Below, in pieces: positions 62,069-64,000 of a stretch of DNA of 64,000 bases. This stretch comes from Victivallis vadensis (GTDB lineage: Bacteria; Verrucomicrobiota; Lentisphaeria; Victivallales; Victivallaceae), in the NCBI RefSeq assembly GCF_003096415.1, contig NZ_QEKH01000013.1:62001-126000 (forward strand), in the 5' to 3' direction. Under the pieces are notes generated by a model. That model ran no database searches and was not told the origin of the DNA. It saw only the letters and a program-made list of their open reading frames with translations. The position numbers and the translations under genes are program-made. How positions within the stretch are numbered: the first letter of the stretch is position 1; each line of letters starts with the position of its first letter.

Positions 62069-63799
62069 TTAAATGATTTTATTGTCAACCTCGAAACGCA
62101 TTTTTTCAACCAATTGGTCGAGCGTCATCGTGCCGAGTTCACCTTCACGCCGGTTCCGCACCGCCATCGTGCCGTCCGCGGCCTCGCGCTCGCCGACGAC
62201 CAGCATGTACGGAATCCGCTCCTTGCGGGCGTCCTTGATCTTCGCACCGAGGCTGGCCGCCTTCACGTCCACCTCGACCCGGAACCCCTTCAGCCGCAGC
62301 TCCTTCTTGAGCGCCATCGCCGCGTCATGCTGCCTGTCGGAGACCGGCAGGATGCGCGCCTGCTCCGGCGCCAGCCACAGCGGGAACGCCCCCGCGTACT
62401 GTTCGATCAGGATGCCGAAGAAGCGCTCCAGCGACCCCATCAGCGCACGATGCACCATATAGGGCCGGTGCTTTTTGCCGTCCTCGCCGATGTAGGTCAT
62501 GTCGAACCGCTCCGGCAGATTGAAGTCGAACTGGATCGTCGCGGTCTGCCATTCGCGGCCGATCGCGTCCTTGACCTTCAGGTCGATCTTCGGGCCGTAG
62601 AATGCGCCGCCGCCCTCATCGACCTCGCACTCCAACCCGAGCTTGTCGATCGCTTTGCGCAGCGAAACCAACGCCTTTTCCCACCGCTCCGGCTCGCCGA
62701 CCGCCTTGGCGGGCCGGGTCGACAGATACGGCTTGATCTCGGTGAAACCGAAGCTCTTCCAGATGTAGAGGCTGAAGCGGAGCACCTCCGCGATCTCATC
62801 CTCGATCTGCTCCGGAGTACAGATGATGTGCGAATCGTCCTGAGTGAAGCCGCGCACCCGCAGCAGGCCGTGCAGCGCGCCGGATTTCTCATAGCGGTAG
62901 ACCGTGCCCAGCTCCGCCCAGCGCAGCGGCAGTTCCCGGTAGGAGCGCAGCCGCGACTGGTAGACCTCGATGTGGAACGGACAGTTCATCGGCTTCACAT
63001 AGTAGTCCTTCTCGTCGATCTGCATCGGCGAATACATGCCGTCCTTGTAGAACGACAAGTGGCCGCTGGTCTCCCACAGCACACTCTGGCCGATGTGCGG
63101 AGTGTACAGCAACTCGTAGCCGTTCTTGTAATGCTCTTCCTTCCAGAAAGTTTCAAAGGTGTGGCGGATGAACGCGCCTTTCGGGTGCCACAACACCAAC
63201 CCGGGGCCGACATTGTCGGAAAAACTGAACAGATCCAGCTCCACGCCGAGCTTGCGGTGGTCGCGTTTGGCCGCCTCCTCCTGCTGTTTCAGATAAGCTT
63301 GCAGATCCTCCTCGGAGGCGAACGCGGTGCCGTAGATCCGCTGCAGCATCTTGTTCTTCTCGTCGCCGCGGAAGTAGCTGCCCGCGATCGACAGCAGCTT
63401 CACCGCGCCGATCTCGCCGGAGTTCGCGACGTGCGGCCCGCGGCAGAGGTCGACGAAATCACCGGTCTTGTAAAAGGTGATCTTCGCATCTTCCGGGATG
63501 TCGGCCAGGCGTTCGAGTTTGTAGGTCTGCCCGGCTTCGGAAAGCATCTTCTCCGCATCGGCCCGGTTCATCTCAAAGCATTCAAACGGCAGCTTGCGGC
63601 CGATCAGCTTCTTCATCGCCTTTTCGATCGCCTTCAGGTCCTCGGTGACCAGCCGGTGCTCCATATCGAAGTCGTAATAAAAACCGTTCTCGGTGGAGGG
63701 CCCGATATCGAACTTCGCATCGGGGTAAAGCTGCTGCACCGCCGCCGCCATCACGTGCGCGGCACTGTGGCGGATCGTTTCCAAAGGATAGTTGCTCAT
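62069..63799 (-). CDS. thrS: Threonyl-tRNA synthetase lacking the TGS domain
   Basis: 576 residues from the ATG at 63799, against about 640 for the common form. It starts at once with the editing domain (TIRHSAAHVMAAAVQQLYPDAKFDIGP; RGPHVANSGEIGAVKLL), so the N-terminal TGS domain is absent. The class II core follows (LWHPKGAFIRHTFETFWKEEH; KPMNCPFHIEVYQ with zinc-binding Cys; RVRGFTQDDSHI motif 2; HRALMGSLERFFGILIE motif 3) and an anticodon-binding domain (ILPVSDRQHDAAMALKKELRLKGFRVEVD). The upstream 48 bases of open frame lack family similarity. TGS-less ThrS is known in some bacteria. Confidence 0.96.
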   Translation of the reverse strand: MSNYPLETIRHSAAHVMAAAVQQLYPDAKFDIGPSTENGFYYDFDMEHRLVTEDLKAIEKAMKKLIGRKLPFECFEMNRADAEKMLSEAGQTYKLERLADIPEDAKITFYKTGDFVDLCRGPHVANSGEIGAVKLLSIAGSYFRGDEKNKMLQRIYGTAFASEEDLQAYLKQQEEAAKRDHRKLGVELDLFSFSDNVGPGLVLWHPKGAFIRHTFETFWKEEHYKNGYELLYTPHIGQSVLWETSGHLSFYKDGMYSPMQIDEKDYYVKPMNCPFHIEVYQSRLRSYRELPLRWAELGTVYRYEKSGALHGLLRVRGFTQDDSHIICTPEQIEDEIAEVLRFSLYIWKSFGFTEIKPYLSTRPAKAVGEPERWEKALVSLRKAIDKLGLECEVDEGGGAFYGPKIDLKVKDAIGREWQTATIQFDFNLPERFDMTYIGEDGKKHRPYMVHRALMGSLERFFGILIEQYAGAFPLWLAPEQARILPVSDRQHDAAMALKKELRLKGFRVEVDVKAASLGAKIKDARKERIPYMLVVGEREAADGTMAVRNRREGELGTMTLDQLVEKMRFEVDNKII

Positions 63800-64000
63800 G
63801 ATTCTCTCGCTATAATGTAAACTGTAAAAAAACTTTTTGACCATCAACCAGACATTCCGGCCATTCGACCGGAATCACGCGATAGTGTCGCCCGCGTCGG
63901 TGACGCGGGGAAGACCTCTCAATACCACAACCATTGTCAACATCAGTACCGATTCCCTATGCAAACAATTCCGGCTGTTCCGGCGGAGGATCGATGATCT
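63800..64000 (-). other. thrS leader region
   Basis: The 201 bases upstream of thrS to the window edge hold a perfect 8-bp hairpin cccgcgtc-ggt-gacgcggg (63891-63909) and a 6-bp hairpin near 63855-63874. No coding sequence, T-box or convincing -35/-10 pair is seen. Confidence 0.4.

Overview
The window looks like chromosome from a GC-rich bacterium of the Lentisphaerota (Victivallis-like) or a close relative in the PVC group. This is inferred from four prepilin-like proteins with the [11 protein letters not shown] leader (two with a clear H-X9-DG motif) sitting beside carbohydrate-active enzymes and sugar-responsive regulators, combined with an ordinary Gram-negative housekeeping set. No rRNA, tRNA, CRISPR array, phage or transposase gene was seen.

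Layout. 1-5.3 kb: tail of a type IV pilus/type II secretion ATPase cluster (a partial second ATPase and pilB), thiI, rsmE and two lipoproteins. 5.3-8.3 kb: two repeat-rich intergenic regions flank thyX-pdxA. 8.3-28.5 kb: carbohydrate accessory region. It holds a prepilin-sialidase-Na+/solute symporter operon with a divergent AraC regulator; a prepilin gene with a duplicated leader; a giant beta-galactosidase-like enzyme with a GntR/LacI-type regulator; another AraC; a run of BNR sialidase-like protein, prepilin, GH51 arabinofuranosidase, KDG kinase and KDPGal/KDPG aldolase; and a convergent GH78 rhamnosidase with its own AraC. 29.6-34.5 kb: an unusual alpha/beta-hydrolase fused to an HHxxxDG acyltransferase-like region, and a secreted beta-helix protein. 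34.6-38.7 kb: coaE-rho-ftsB-like-LysM. 38.9-44.6 kb: Nudix, LOG, a secreted Ser/Pro-rich protein, an ArnT/PMT-like glycosyltransferase, a metallophosphoesterase and an SDR. 44.7-49.7 kb: a complete transcription unit (promoter, palindromic operator, LacI regulator, prepilin, two tandem beta-helix proteins, terminator). 50.1-63.8 kb: a minus-strand housekeeping run: thrS-infC-rpmI-rplT, pheS-pheT, ribH-nusB-ftsY-ribD-ribE, an unknown gene, pdxJ, murJ.

How the genes work together. Arabinofuranosidase, rhamnosidase, galactosidase, beta-helix proteins and a KDG kinase/aldolase pair suggest pectin or rhamnogalacturonan use, with each gene set controlled by its own AraC, GntR or LacI protein. pdxA and pdxJ (vitamin B6) and ribD, ribE, ribH (riboflavin) are cofactor genes; thyX needs the flavin.

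The observations most worth following are: the hydrolase-acyltransferase fusion; the REP-containing duplication inside a prepilin gene; the pairing of prepilin-like proteins lacking Gly(-1) with glycan loci; a REP-like hairpin family with compensatory stem changes; a Rho protein with a 220-residue disordered AT-hook/repeat extension; an infC gene that appears to start at AUC; and an unknown gene coupled to ribE and pdxJ. All calls come from reading the sequence only; no database search was possible.
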